Part shown: in pieces, positions 34,621 to 46,700 of the stretch | Position numbering within the stretch: the first letter of the stretch is position 1 | Layout: the number at the start of each line of letters is the position of its first letter | Source: Hanleya hanleyi | Taxonomy: Eukaryota > Mollusca > Polyplacophora > Lepidopleurida > Hanleyidae | Length of the DNA: 64,000 nucleotides | Direction: 5' to 3' | Assembly (NCBI GenBank): GCA_036873755.1 | Contig: JAVTVY010057091.1 | Coordinates: 62,001 to 126,000, forward strand | The notes under the pieces: generated by a model | Seen by the model: only the letters and a program-made list of their open reading frames with translations | The model's database searches: none | Told to the model about the DNA's origin: nothing | Program-made: the position numbers and the translations under genes

Positions 34621-35999
34621 ACGGACGATGAAGTTGTTGAAAAGCGGGCTAATATTATTCCCAGCAACACAAAAAAATCGAACAAAGCATCCGCCAGAAC
34701 TTTGAAGTATTACCTGAAAGAGAAGGGACAGAGTGAAGAATTCGAAGGATTCTCGGCCGAGAGGTTAGCAGAGGTACTCAGTCATTTTTATTTGGATGCC
34801 CGAAAACAAGACGGAGAATTGTACAAAACATCCACTCTCGAAAACTTTCGACATTCTCTGAATCGTTACCTGAAGGCCCCACCGTATTTGAAAACTTTTG
34901 ATTTGATTAGAAATTCGGAGTTTAATGAAGCCAACGAGTGCTTCAAAACCGCACTTGCAGAGTTGAAGGCATCTGGAAAAGGCGACACCGAATATGAGCC
35001 CATAAACGAGTCCAATCGTTGTAAACTCTACAAGTCTGTTCTCATGTCCCCAAAAACCCCAACTGGGCTTGCAAATAAAGTTCAGTTCGATGTACGTCTT
35101 TTCTTCTTTAGAAGGGGAGTGGAGAATATGGAAAAGATGACAAAAAACACATTCATCATCAAGCGGGACCCGAAAACTGGGCAGAGGTATGTGAAAAAAA
35201 GGAGGATGAACTCACAAAAAATCGCCGGGCCCAGCAAAAAGAGGGTGTTACCGGATTCATGCCTGAAGAAGAAGGTTCCCCGTTCTGTCCTGTTGCTTCA
35301 TTCGAAAGTTATATCTCCAAACTCCATCCGAAATGTGATCGCTTGTGGCAGTACCCGGTTGATAGTTTCCTCGACGACGATAAAGTTTGGTATTATAACA
35401 AACCTATTGGGAAACACCGCTTGGCAGCCTTCATGACCAACCTGGGCACTCGTCTGAAACTTTCTGAACCATACACTAACCACAGTATACGAGCAACCGG
35501 CATCACCATCCTTGGTAGAAACAACTATTCAGCATCTCAAATAATGGCTGTCACAGGTCACAGATCTGTCTCGTCGCTGTCGGTTTACCAGCGAGTAAGT
35601 GATGGCGAGAAACTGCAAATGGGCCACACGGTTGCGTCAGTAGCCTTTCCTGACACGATGGGTTCAACCCGAAAGACGAATACCGGTACGCATACACTTC
35701 CAGTAAATGTTCTTGTCAAACCCCATCCTGCAGAAACTGTGACATCATCTTCTCAGTACCCTGCACCCACGTCAAATGATGCCACGTCGGCCGTGTTACA
35801 CACCCAGGATGTACGAGCAGAAGGCCATGCCGACGACTTTGATTTTGATCTTAATCAGCTGTTTTGTGAATTCGACAGCACCGCTGTCCCGCCCACATCG
35901 TGTGACATTCCCACAGCTATCCTGGTCGCCGCAAATCCCTCAGCGCCAATGTTCAATAACTGCACAATAAATGCAATCAACATCATCGTGCGAAAATGA
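34621..35999 (+). pseudogene. Crypton-type tyrosine recombinase, frameshifted
   Basis: Reading is open from 34621 in one frame to about 35195 and continues in the next frame to the stop at 35997-35999. The first part has an N-terminal core-binding-like region (FSAERLAEVLSHFYLDARK, LENFRHSLNRYL) and RLFFFRRGVENMEKM. The second holds NHSIRATGITIL (the HxxR catalytic box), VTGHRSVSSLSVYQR (the GH and nucleophilic Tyr) and a long polar tail. This is the animal Crypton/KIAA1958-like (DUF3504) recombinase arrangement. The shift lies at the A-run 35194-35200, where one base appears lost. There is no Met at the 5' edge and the sequence starts at a repeat junction, so the N-terminus is also truncated. 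Catalytic residues in the C-terminal half look intact. Confidence 0.8.
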
Positions 36000-36683
36000 A
36001 GCAAATACCTATACTTCTGCCAAATTGTGCAGGACAGTTTGATTTTTCCGATTTTTCTCTCGAACTGTAAATTTAAGTCAGTTCATGTTGGTCCTTCTCC
36101 TGTGTGATGTTATGGAAACATGACACAAGTGACACTGTCGAGTGACACGGTGTTGAATTATAGACAGAATGGAAATGTAACAGTTCACACGTGTATTTGA
36201 AACTTACATATCCACGCAACAGATGTGAATCCGGAACGGGTCTTTCGATGTATTTATTAACAAAAGGTATATAATCTAGATATTATACTCGTCGATGGCT
36301 ATTAAATATTAAATATGAAATTGAGATTAAGCTTAATGTTCCAGTATTTTATACGTTTCTGATTTTCAGAATAGAACATAAGAGATGAAGCTGAATTTGA
36401 AGTTAGATTGTTCATTCTTTATCACCGAAGCCCACCGGTATTTCACACGGAAACCAGGTTCATTGTTCACGGATTACAGTATATGTTATCGTTATCTTTG
36501 CTCCTCCCTTAGTACGTTTTAAAGATGAGGATTGTAAAAATGATACATTTGTCTTTGTGTTCATTTTTTCCGGTGCATGCTGTGGATCGTTCTGAAACCA
36601 GTGCAAGTCCGATCGAAGTCCGTTCCATTATGTCGGCCTTGAAGTCCAAAGTGATTCTTAATGCTCTGAGATATGATAAATTC
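36000..36683. other. Non-coding stretch downstream of the Crypton gene
   Basis: No coding or structural signal noted; it may include the 3' end of the Crypton element, which has no easily visible terminus. Confidence 0.4.
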
Positions 36684-36807
36684 GTTATACATCGCCCTTC
36701 CGGGGTAATACGGGATGAGATTTGGTTTCTCTCGCCTGCGCCTCGGAAAAATATGGCGAGAGAAACCAAATCTCATCCCGTATTACCCCGGAAGGGCGAC
36801 GTATAAC
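36684..36807. repeat. Near-perfect 53-bp palindrome
   Basis: The left arm 36684-36736 (GTTATACATCGCCCTTCCGG ... TTTCTCTCGCC) pairs with 36755-36807 (GGCGAGAGAAACC ... CCGGAAGGGCGACGTATAAC) with one mismatch and an 18-bp loop. A strong cruciform or hairpin. Confidence 0.92.
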
Positions 36808-36879
36808 TAATATTATTAATTGACTGTGTATGTTATTACCCCAATACAGTGTAAAACGGCCTGTCTATACGTCATGTCG

Positions 36880-37112
36880 AACCCGGCCTGTATTGGCCAA
36901 GTTGTATTGGCCGAGTTGAAAGCTGTATTGGCCGGGTTGAATGTTGTATTGGCCGAGGTGAACGAAATGTCAATTAATAAAAATATTATGAATCGATTGT
37001 TTTCGTATAGCCTTAGTATTGACCTTCGGGTCGCCGTATTGGCCCTCGGCCTGCGGCCTCGGGCCAATACGACGACCCTCAGGTCAATACGAAGGCAATA
37101 CGAAAACAATCG
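36880..37112. repeat. TATTGGCC-rich repeats and ~58-bp palindrome
   Basis: Several TGTATTGGCC blocks lie at 36888-36957. They are followed by a palindrome: 36992-37048 (AATCGATTGTTTTCGTATAG ... CGTATTGGCCCTCGGCC) pairs with 37052-37112 (GGCCTCGGGCCAATACGACG ... CGAAAACAATCGATT), with only about 3 bp at the centre. It is probably the body of a foldback element related to the 36684 hairpin. Confidence 0.85.
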
Positions 37113-38383
37113 ATTAATAACATATAGTATCTCTTTGTCAGAAGTCTGAATATGGTATTGGATTCTTTCAAATCCAGAGAAAGTGGGTACCAACATTTTG
37201 TAACTGTCAGGCAGTACTCCAATTCCTGGGAGAAATAAATCAGTTCTGACACTGTTTTCAACTGAAACATGCATTTTACCAGATACTTGATGAAGAATAA
37301 AGGAAAATGCTGTTTGAAACTTCAATCAATAACAATATTTTATTCAATTTGTTTCACCCTGTTCATGGCATGACAATACATCAAGATCTAGATCTGGGTA
37401 ACCTCAAGCATCAATTCAATATACTTCACGACAATGTATAAAAAGGAGGTAGTGAGCTCTAATGAGGATAGTTGCTGTTGTGCCACTGTTGGGGTCACTG
37501 TAATCTCGGACCTCCGCTGGGGTCATCTGGCTTGGTGTGTTAACACATGAAGGGCGACAACTCTGGTCTGGAAGAACGTCTCAATCACATCAAGGGGGAC
37601 AACTCCTGTGTACTATCCCAAGGTGGGACGACTGACCGTTTAGGTTACAAAAGACCATTGAATTTTTCTGGGTGTAATATTATTATGAGAAATTGACTTC
37701 TGCCGAACATTGATTGGCCATTATACCTCCTGACTGGACCAGAAATGGTCTGTGATGTATTTTAAATGTTTATATAATATTTGACTTTAAAATATATCAA
37801 AATCACTTCTGGACCAGTTTGATTGGCCACTTCCGAAATTTGCCGTAATATTGTCGGGCGGGATGACCTTATCTCTGGAAGTCTTATCTCGAAAAAATGG
37901 AGGGGAATGTATGCTGATTTTTTTTTCATATGTTTGAGCGGAAAGATCAAGCTACCTGGGTCATTTGTGATGACGATTATAGTTTTCTCGAGATGTGCTC
38001 GGCCAATTTACTACATATTAAGTAAGGCGATTTTTTTAGTGGTTTCTTACCTTTACGGTAGTGACATAATGAATTGCCCTTTCTTAAGGCTAACGCACGA
38101 TTACCCTCCAGGTTTACGTTTACCCCGAGCTTCAGTTGATTCATTTACCCCGAGCTATAGTCTATCCCTGGTACGTTCCCGAAGTGTTTTCATCATGGGA
38201 GAAGTGTTACTGGCTCATCCTTCGTTAGTTCATCGTGGGCAAGCTTTGTTTGTCTACTCAAAGTCTGATCCGACTTCCTTGTGCATGAGCTTCGTCTGAT
38301 GTCATCTTAATACACAAGATGCCATCTCGAAAGTGTGAATGAAAAAGTCGACTTGGGTATGAAGATGGTGATATGTGGGCAGT
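37113..38383. other. Non-coding stretch, nothing recognised
   Basis: One 158-codon open frame (37823-38299) shows no domain, low complexity balance or splice context that would support a gene. It is treated as chance. Confidence 0.4.
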
Positions 38384-38931
38384 TAGCTCCGGTGTAGCCT
38401 TGTTCTATACTACGTGAGAACAACGCTACGGCTGCAAAACAATCACCAGATCGAGTTGTTGGGAAAGTGCCGTATGGGCAATATTTGCCGAACTAATTGA
38501 CCATAACCAATAAAATAATTTGATTCTATGTCCATTTACCTTCCATCAAACACCTTGTTTATGAGTGACTGTCCATTTTTAGCTTTGCAAGAACTCTAAA
38601 CTCGGACAAGGGGGGGTAAAACTGTCCACATCGCCGCTGTGCGTGTAGTGTTTGGCGCGCGGTGTTGTGGCGCGAAATCGGCGTTCGGCGATGTGGACAG
38701 TTTTTCCCTCTCGTCCGAGATGTTTTGCAAAGCTAAACGTCTACAGCCACTCTTAAACAAGGTGTTTTATGAAAGGTAAGTGGACGTAGAATACAATTAT
38801 TTTATTGGTTATGGTAAACGGGTTCGGCAAATGTTGCCCGTCCGGCACTTTCTCAACAACTCAATCTGGTGATTGGTTTGCAGCCGTAGCGTTGTTCTCA
38901 CGTAGTATAGAACAAAGCTACACCGGAGCTA
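38384..38931. mobile_element. 548-bp foldback element, TA-bounded
   Basis: The left arm starts TAGCTCCGGTGTAGCCTTGT, and the right arm ends ACAAAGCTACACCGGAGCTA. Arms of about 245 bp match at high identity (for example AACAACGCTACGGCTGCAAA, ACTGTCCACATCGCCG). The loop is about 55 bp and GC-rich (GTTTGGCGCGCGGTGTTGTG). No coding frame. TA at both ends could be a 2-bp target duplication; superfamily not determined. Confidence 0.8.
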
Positions 38932-39828
38932 GTAGGGCAGTGTTTCAAAAGTCTTGAAACCTAATTATGAGAGCTTATTTCCGCTAAATCATTAATCTGA
39001 AGTTAACTGTCTAAATCACCATTGAATACGAATGATCTTACTTGAAGGAAGTTAATTCAATCATTTACAAAAATTTAAACTTTGTAAAAGTTACTCTAAC
39101 ATTATTAAGTAAAGACTGGTTATCCATCTATTCACAAACATGGCGACCATCGGTGAAACTACTCACCAAAATATGTGAATAAACATGGATTTATCCAAAA
39201 ACTGTGTAAGTTGTTCACCACAACAACTGGACTAAGATCTAGAACTATCATTTAACATATCTCATCAAGTAGCAACAAAAATAGCGACATAGTTATCTTT
39301 TACTCAAACAAGTTGGTCACTATCATATCTCTCGACAAGTCTATCGTGGCTGTAGCCTGTGTCATACTATATCAGGTACAATAATATACGTTAGTGATGT
39401 TAGTCAACAATTGACATTAAACCTGAACTGGAAATATTAACAAGTGATACATTTATATTACCGTGCATCAAACTATCAGATCGACACACTGTCCCCCGCT
39501 GTACTCTGCAACATAGCATCAAAATGAAATCATCCACGTACATTTAATTATGACCATATTCATTCAATATCTTTTATGTCTCTGAACGTTGCTACTCTGG
39601 TCCTATAACCCTTGGTCAGGAAATCAGGTCGTTCTCTGGTCATTCATGGGGCAGCGTTAAGAGAGTGACATCATTGTCATCTTCATCATCACCATCATCA
39701 TCATCATCATCATCCATGGGGTACGGTGACATCTTCATCAATGGTGTATCATCCAAGGATTGATATCATCATCATCATCATATTGTCATCGTCTTCATGG
39801 ATGTGGTACGGTACTCTCATGGTATTAT
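38932..39828. other. Non-coding stretch, possibly Gypsy 3' flank
   Basis: No coding sequence. A (TCATCA)n-type microsatellite lies at 39680-39780. It may hold the LTR of the antisense Gypsy element that starts just beyond, but I could not match LTRs. Confidence 0.4.
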
Positions 39829-40180
39829 GTTACTTGTGCCATCCGTGGTCTGGTTGGTATCGCCTTACTCTTGGAGTGAGTTAAAACCGTCTTGGCCAAT
39901 TTTAAGACTGACGAAGATAAGACTTTAACTTGAGGTGTATGACTATCTTTTTGCCATCGTTGTGGATGACGTAATCGAAGTCGTTTGACTTTTGGGTGAT
40001 GAGATATGGGCCACCATGAGAAACCTTCAGTTTGGTATACTGATTCCCTTCTCTCGTCCTCGCATGGACAAATATAATGTCCTGGTTTGTCCATGTGTGC
40101 TAGGGTTTCCCATCATAAGTCTTCTTTTGTCTTTTTGTTGATACTTACAGGCGTTGCATTGCAACATCATGTGCATGTAG
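39829..40180 (-). pseudogene. Gypsy integrase C-terminal fragment (antisense)
   Basis: On the - strand, mixed frames read DKPGHYICPCEDERR, then LKVSHGGPYLITQKSNDFDY and VIHNDGKKIVIH-like text, resembling the tail of Ty3/Gypsy integrase (GPYxVxxKxNDxxYxI). Frames are broken. It is separated from the integrase core at 45126-45990 by the LINE insertion. Confidence 0.6.
40166..40180. repeat. Target-site duplication, left copy, of the LINE
   Basis: ATCATGTGCATGTAG here is repeated exactly at 45125-45139 right after the poly(A) tail of the LINE (the first A may belong to the tail). Confidence 0.85.
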
Positions 40181-41144
40181 ATAATTTGCACTGAATCTGT
40201 TTGCTTGTGGAAGAGATCGTGTCGATTTATTTCTCTAATGAGATGAGTAGTAAAAGGGCTAGTAGCCTAATTGTTACATGTACCTTTAAATACCTTAGCG
40301 TGTCATATTAGACAACTTCAATCGAGTGCATTATTTGCAATATAGCTTTTCAAGTGGCCTTTTCAGATTCAACATCACCTAACGTATTTTGCTTGCATGG
40401 CGATTTAGAAATATTTCTATGGAAGAAGACTGGTCTATCCGTCATGTATGACGCCAATCAGAAGTTTGCAGTACACATATGAAGGCCCGAAATATAAATA
40501 GGAACAAAATTGGGGGAAAAAATATACATCGGTGTACTGAATGAATGAACCGCCTTTAACAACAACGTGGATTGGCTATTATTATATATTAATGATTGAA
40601 AACAAAAGCATATTTAGCAATATCCGGATATGGTTTACGGGAAATACAATTCTTGGTATGGCGGCAGTGAAATTCCCTACGGTTGGAGCCACAGACCAAC
40701 ACATGTATATAGGAAGTGGTGTGATGTTTTTAAGGGGGATAATGGGTTTTTGGTTCTGTCAGGTATTTTGTTCATCATATCTGCTTGGGTTGCCACATTC
40801 GTCCTCTGTTACGATGAATACTTGTGTTTCCACTTGTGATCTATGGATTCAGGCTTCTGTAACAGAGGAGAATCGAGGTCTACCATGCAGACTTGCCGCA
40901 ATTACTGCTTTTACTTTTTTGGTTTAATGATGTTGTTAAATGTACTTTTTGGTTATTCTACATATATTTGAATTCATCTTTGCGCATATTGAACTGTAGA
41001 TATATAGGCGCACACACAATGAAAAGAAAAATGTCAGTGTATAAGAAACTTAATTTCTCAATCAATTCTCACATAGATAAACTTCTCAACTTTAAATGGG
41101 TCTTAGATGTATACGTGTAAACAAAAATTGTCTCTCTCCATTAA

Positions 41145-42113
41145 ATGGCATCTGACGCAAAAATAACAATAGGCTCCGTTAATTGCAGAGGATTAAACAA
41201 TAAACAAAAACGAATTGATGTATTCAACCATTTACGGGATCTAAATTTCTCAATTTATTGTTTACAAGACGTTCATTTTACCTCGAAAATGCAGAAATTA
41301 GTAACGTCTGAATGGGGGTTTAAAACATATATTTGCCCGTTTGCTAGTAACTCGAGAGGCGTAGCGGTATTATTCAATAACAATTTTGATTTTGAGATTG
41401 TAAAGATGAAAAAAGACATCAAACATGGCAATTATTTAATGCTAGAAATAAAAACCCCGGAGTCAACTTTTACCTTAGTTTCAATATATGCTCCTAATGA
41501 AGATGATCCAAGCTTTTTCGAGCATATTCAAACATTGATAGATGAATGGAAAAGTAAACATGTGATAATATGTGGTGATTGGAACTTGGTACAAGATCCG
41601 GCTAAAGATTCTTTCAATTACTCGAAAGTTAATCACCCAAATAGTAGGGAAAGAGTTACTGAATGTAAGGAACTATTAGATTTGGTAGACCCATGGAGGG
41701 AATTCAATCCGGAGGTTAGAAGGTATACTTGGCGACAGCCTACCCCAATTAAACAAGCCCGATTGGACTTCTTTCTAATATCTCGCGATATATTACATTG
41801 CGTAAACAATACTGATATTCTCCCCAGTTATCGATCAGATCATTCAATTATTAGTATATCTCTAAAATTTAAAAAACTTCAAAGGGGCAAGGGCTATTGG
41901 AAATTTAACAATTCATTACTGAAAGATCCAGATTATGTAAAATTGGCAAAGACAGTGATAGAGGAAACCGTGCAAGAATATACTACTGCAGATGATAATG
42001 GATATACTATTAATGATCAATTACTGTTTGAAACTATACTTCTAAAAATAAGGGGTAGAACAATAGCCTATTCAACCTTCAAAAAAAAGACAATTAAACC
42101 AAAGAGAAACTGA
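41145..42113 (+). pseudogene. LINE endonuclease domain (start of large ORF)
   Basis: Begins MASDAKITIGSVNCRGLNN. It carries the endonuclease blocks in order: N-C-R-G (N), LQDVHF (E-like position), SIYAPNEDD, IICGDWNLV (GDxN), RRYTWRQPTPIKQARLDFFL (R-D) and YRSDHSIISI (SDH). It breaks at an A-run (42081-42088), where one extra A appears; reading continues in the next frame. The endonuclease itself is complete. Note LQD where LQE is usual, which places Asp rather than Glu at a catalytic position. Confidence 0.9.
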
Positions 42114-43608
42114 ATTATCCGACGAACTACGTGCATTAGAACAAAAGTTAGATGACCACAATAATGTTGACGCGAAAACTATTATATTGGGTCAAATAAA
42201 AAATGCTAACGAAAAATTAGAAGAAATAAATAAGCATAAGGTAGAGGGTATAATTACTCGAACCAAAGCTAAATGGGCCGAATATGGTGAGAAACCTACA
42301 AAATATTTCCTAACATTAGAACACCAAAATTATATAAAAAAATCGATAACAAGAATTGAAAAAGTTGATGGAGAAATTATTACTGATCAGAAAAAAATTC
42401 TCGAAGAGACGAAATTTTACTATAAGAAACTTTACAGTAGAAAGGAAACTAGCCCAGTTAATTTGAATGATTTAATTGAAACAGCGGTTCCGAAATTGAA
42501 AACTGAACAATCTAATGAATTGGAAGGACAATTGACAAAAGAAGAAATTTTGCTAGCTCTTAAGAATATGAGAAATGAAAAAAGCCCCGGATCAGATGGG
42601 TATACGGTGGAATTCTACAAATTTTTTTGGTCGGATTTAAACCGATATTTATTAAAATCTTTGAATTATGCATATGAAAATGATTCGCTATCCATAACTC
42701 AAAGGAGGGGAATCATTACCTGTTTCCCGAAAGAAGGAAAACCAAAACAATTTCTAAAAAACTGGAGGCCAATTTCGCTATTAAATGTCTCCTATAAAAT
42801 CGGGGCGGCCGCAATTGCGAAAAGAATAAAAAAATATTTACCAGATCTTATAAATGAAGATCAGAAAGGATTTATACCTGGAAGATATATTGGGGAGAAT
42901 ACAAGATTAATATATGATATAATGCAATATACAGAAGATCATCATTTATCAGGGTTGCTACTATTGCTGGATTTTGAAAAAGCGTTCGATTCAATTGATT
43001 GGACTTTTTTGCATCAAACCGTATCCTTCTTCAATTTTGGCCCTTCCATTCAAAAATGGATAAAATTACTATATCAGGATGCACAGTCATGCGTTATCGT
43101 TAATGGTTTTTCTTCTAGCTTTTTTGACATTTCTCGAGGCTGTCGCCAAGGGGACCCCCTCTCGCCATATATTTTCCTGCTATGCGCCGAAATTCTCGCA
43201 ATTATGCTACGAACCAATAAAAATATTCATGGAATTAAGGTAGGCGATTTCGAGTATATTTTGTCGCAATATGCGGACGATACAACAATATATTTAGATG
43301 GATCACAGCGGAGCCTATATGCATGCTTGGGTACCTTAGAGAAATTTGAGAATTTTTCAGGATTAAGAATGAATGCGGAAAAAAACAAAGTGATTTGGAT
43401 AGGTGCAAACAAACATTCATTAGTTGTATACAAAACAAAGTGGCACCTAGACTGGACACAGAATGATTTCAAAATGCTAGGACTTGTCTTTACATTAAAT
43501 TTGGCAGAAATGGTGGAGAGAAATTATAAAGACAAACTAAAAGAAATAGAAATAATTATAAAAATTTGGGCTCAACGATATTTGACACCGCTAGGATTGT
43601 TATTTTGA
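42088..43608 (+). pseudogene. LINE reverse transcriptase domain
   Basis: Continues the endonuclease frame after the A-run. Motifs in order: KSPGSDGYTVEFYKFFW, NWRPISLLNVSYKI, GFIPGRYIGENTRLI, LLLLDFEKAFDSIDW (catalytic Asp), GCRQGDPLSPYIFLLCAE and QYADDTTIYLDG (catalytic YADD). The DFEKAFDSxxW and CRQGDPLSPxLF wording is typical of the L1/Tx1 clade. A second frameshift lies near 43592 (TPLG / RIVILKSLLISKLNHL), after the palm domain, so this frame ends at 43608 prematurely. Confidence 0.92.
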
Positions 43609-44923
43609 AGAGTCTTTTGATATCTAAACTGAACCATCTTTTTTCGTCGCTTCCGAATCCACCAACCCCAATGGTCGAGAAACTTCAAAAGGACATATTT
43701 TCATTTATATGGGACTCAAAACCTGACAAAATCTCACACAAGGTTGCAAAACAGCCAACAAAGTTAGGGGGGCTGAATGTACCTGATATTTATTGCACCA
43801 TGCAAGCACAAAAACTTTCATGGCTTAGACGGATACAAACTAGCAAACTGAAGTGGAGTAAAATATTACATACATACATACCTGAACATATAAATATTAT
43901 ACAGACTGGCCATACAGCATTGAAAGATATTGTAATCCCTTTGTTGAATAATGATTTTTGGAAAGATGTAATCTCAGCATATGCGGATTTTCAATATAAA
44001 TATGTCCATAGTAACTCGGATAAGTTTTCTAGTGAATTAATATGGCTTAATGATAACTTTGTTATAAATGGAAGACCGTTTTATTATAAGCATTGGGATA
44101 AAGGCGGTGTGCGATTTGTAGACGATCTTTTGGATGAGTATGGCAATTTTTTATCAGTTAATGATTTTAACAGAATATTCAGTATCAATATTAACTATTT
44201 AGAATATATGGGTGTTTGTCAGACTATTAAAAAAGCAGCGGCAAAAATGAATATAAATAAATTAAAAAAACAAAACTTATACCACCACATATTTTCAAAC
44301 TCCAAAAAGAAAAAAAAGGATGCAAAATTTACTATGACATATTATTATCGTCATGTTTTCACAAACGAAATGCTAATTTAAAATGGGAGACAATTTTTGG
44401 CAAAATTTACAGCGACAGAGAGTGGCAAACTATTAATCTTCTTCAAAAGAACTATAGGGAGGAAAAATATAAGTGGCTACATTATAAAATTATTAATGGC
44501 ATATTAACAACGAATATTACTGCCAATAGATTAGATGCTAATGTCAGTAAAACATGTACCTTTTGCAAGGAGTTTACAGAAACAGTAATTCATCTTTTCT
44601 GTGAATGTAAAGTCATAAAACCAATATGGGAAGAAGTGGAAGGCTGGTTGAAAAATGCTGGAATAAAAATACAGTTTACTCCAGAGAAGGTAATATTGGG
44701 ACTAGTAGGTCAAAATAATAAACCATTAGATTATCTACTTATAGTTATAAAATATTATATTTATAAAATGAAAGCCTGTAATCAGATTCCACATATACAA
44801 AGCATATTTAAACAATTAAAATATACTTACAATACTGATAGATTCATTAGATATAAAAATGGAGAGCAAAGAATATTTGACCAGTATTGGTCCACTCTCC
44901 ACCTTCTCTTGGGAGATAGCTGA
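43593..44923 (+). pseudogene. LINE thumb and C-terminal zinc-knuckle region
   Basis: From about 43593 the frame gives IVILKSLLISKLNHLFSSLP, then FIWDSKPDKI and KLGGLNVPDI, standard post-palm blocks. A third frameshift sits near 44368. Beyond it CTFCKEFTETVIHLFCECKV (CxxC...H...C) is the C-terminal zinc-binding motif, and WSTLHLLLGDS with a stop at 44923 ends the protein. A 180-bp 3'-UTR with AATAAA at about 45091 follows. Confidence 0.88.
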
Positions 44924-45124
44924 ATTTTTATAATACTCTCTCTGTTATTCACTATGAGAAGAACAATAACGATGCGCTTCATCCATGGACATGTATAATG
45001 TGTAAGAAAAAGGAAAAGCTTATATTTGTGACATATGATTGTAACATATATTGAATTTGATGTTCACCTATGTGTGTGTGTGCAAGAAAATCAATAAAGT
45101 ATTAAAAAAAAAAAAAAAAAAAAA

Positions 45125-45139
45125 ATCATGTGCATGTAG
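45125..45139. repeat. Target-site duplication, right copy
   Basis: ATCATGTGCATGTAG, identical to 40166-40180. Confidence 0.85.
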
Positions 45140-45995
45140 CAGCTTATCACGGAGTTATCTATGTATTCCCCATATGATGTCTATGATTTTCTCATCATAG
45201 TTCTTTTGTCGCTTTGCTGCTACTTTCGGGCGAGAATATCACCTCGCCTTGAGTATCTGGAATAGCTCTACCAAATATCACCTCAGTATGAAGTCTTCGT
45301 CCAAGCAAGAACAGATTTGGTGTCAACCCTGTACCGTCATGAGGGCTGGCTCAATAAGCGGCCGCCAAACAAGCCATGAACAAGGCCCACTTTCCTTGTT
45401 CATCTTGCAAGTAGGCCCTAATCATTTGCACTAGAGTTCGGTTAAACTGCTCGACTTCCATTGCATCGGTGATGTGTATGTGTTGTTCGAGTTTTCCGAA
45501 GCTCGAAATAGTTCGACCGCAGATCTAAAGAACAGCCATACTTGTTAATGATTTAATTTAGAATTACCCGAGCAAATGTTACCGCTGGTCTGGTATTTCA
45601 CCCAAATTTCCGCCAAACTCGTGAAATGGTCTGTCACAAATATGAACTTGTTCACTTGCTCCGTCTCTGGAAAAGGCCCTAAAATATCCGTTGATAGTCT
45701 GTCGATTTGCTCCGACTCTCATAGCGTGCTCTGGGTGACTTGGTCGGGGCTTCGTTGTCTCGGCAAGTGTCAAAGTAATGAACCCAGTTGTCTTCTCGTT
45801 ATTTCTACCATGTCTTCTCATGGGTCTTCTTCCGTCCCAGATATCCTGCAAGGATGCAGGCATGCATCTGGTTGAGTACGTGATGACTGCCAGTCGCATT
45901 CTGTCACACAAATCTTCGGAATAATACCCTATACCCCATGAATTACAATGGTGTCTTGAGACTGGACTCGGTGCACATATATCTTTCACTAACAT
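45140..45995 (-). pseudogene. Gypsy integrase core (antisense, decayed)
   Basis: On the - strand, broken frames read RLSTDILGPFPETEQVNKFI then FVTDHFTSLAEIWV, the DDE integrase region of Ty3/Gypsy, followed nearer 45330 by GLTPNLFLLGRRLHTEVIFG (the GxTPxxLxxGR motif). Multiple stops and shifts. The next part of the domain is displaced to 39829-40180 by the LINE. Confidence 0.75.
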
Positions 45996-46700
45996 ATGTC
46001 AGATTAACTATGCATGTCATTCGAAATGATAAATATTGGTGATATTCAAACACCCGATGACTGACGGCATTTAGCACGTGCTTATTTATGTTCATTTTCA
46101 AGTTTCGCGCCCTACAATGTATGTGCCATACGAAATTGTTCAACGGCAATAGACTCAAAATTATCTTCAATGATCCAGTAATCTGCCATGTAAAAGGCAA
46201 GTTCATATAATTTCTATTTTTCTATGTATATCAATGTGAACAGATGGTTGTCCTTTAACTAGTTTCGAAAACACAGAAACTTTGCAATCTATTTGAGCTT
46301 ATCTGTAAAGTTCTTCAGGCACTTGGCAGAGGATTTGTTTGGATTTCACAGTGAATTCCTGGATACTAAATACATATTCATGACACCTTACGGGTATGCA
46401 AATGTTCCATTACTACATGCATAGTAGTCTGGTGTGTTGAACATTGAATAAAATTGATTTGGCCTGCATAGAGGGCGCTGTTTCCGAAACTGGAAGTCGT
46501 TTACTAAACCGTCCAGTTGACCTGTATCAATAAACATAAGATTACACTCGCAATCTCCAATGCTTCAATGTAATTGTTTATACTGTGCGATAGAGGAGAA
46601 AATGAAGCATATATTCAGACTAAGTAGTAATCTCAACCAGGATTCTTGTTGTCCTAGTCAATGCACTGTACTGATGTCACATGCCTCAGCATCTAAGATG
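45996..46700. other. Unassigned stretch inside the Gypsy remnant
   Basis: RNase H would be expected here on the - strand but I could not identify it. The DNA may be a diverged or inserted segment. Confidence 0.35.

Larger units (their letters stand above)
40181..45124 (+). mobile_element. L1/Tx1-type LINE, near full length, frameshifted
   Basis: A 4.94 kb non-LTR retrotransposon bounded by a 15-bp target duplication and ending AATCAATAAAGTATT followed by a run of A's (45105-45124). It has about 960 bp of 5' sequence with no clear first protein, an apurinic endonuclease, a reverse transcriptase and a CCHC-like C-terminus. Three single-base-scale frameshifts break the large protein. Intact ends and few lesions suggest relatively recent insertion, into a decayed antisense Gypsy element. 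Confidence 0.88.

Noticed and set aside
37823..38299. 158-codon open frame
   Set aside because: No recognisable domain, no splice or promoter evidence, and a composition unlike the real coding exons of the window.
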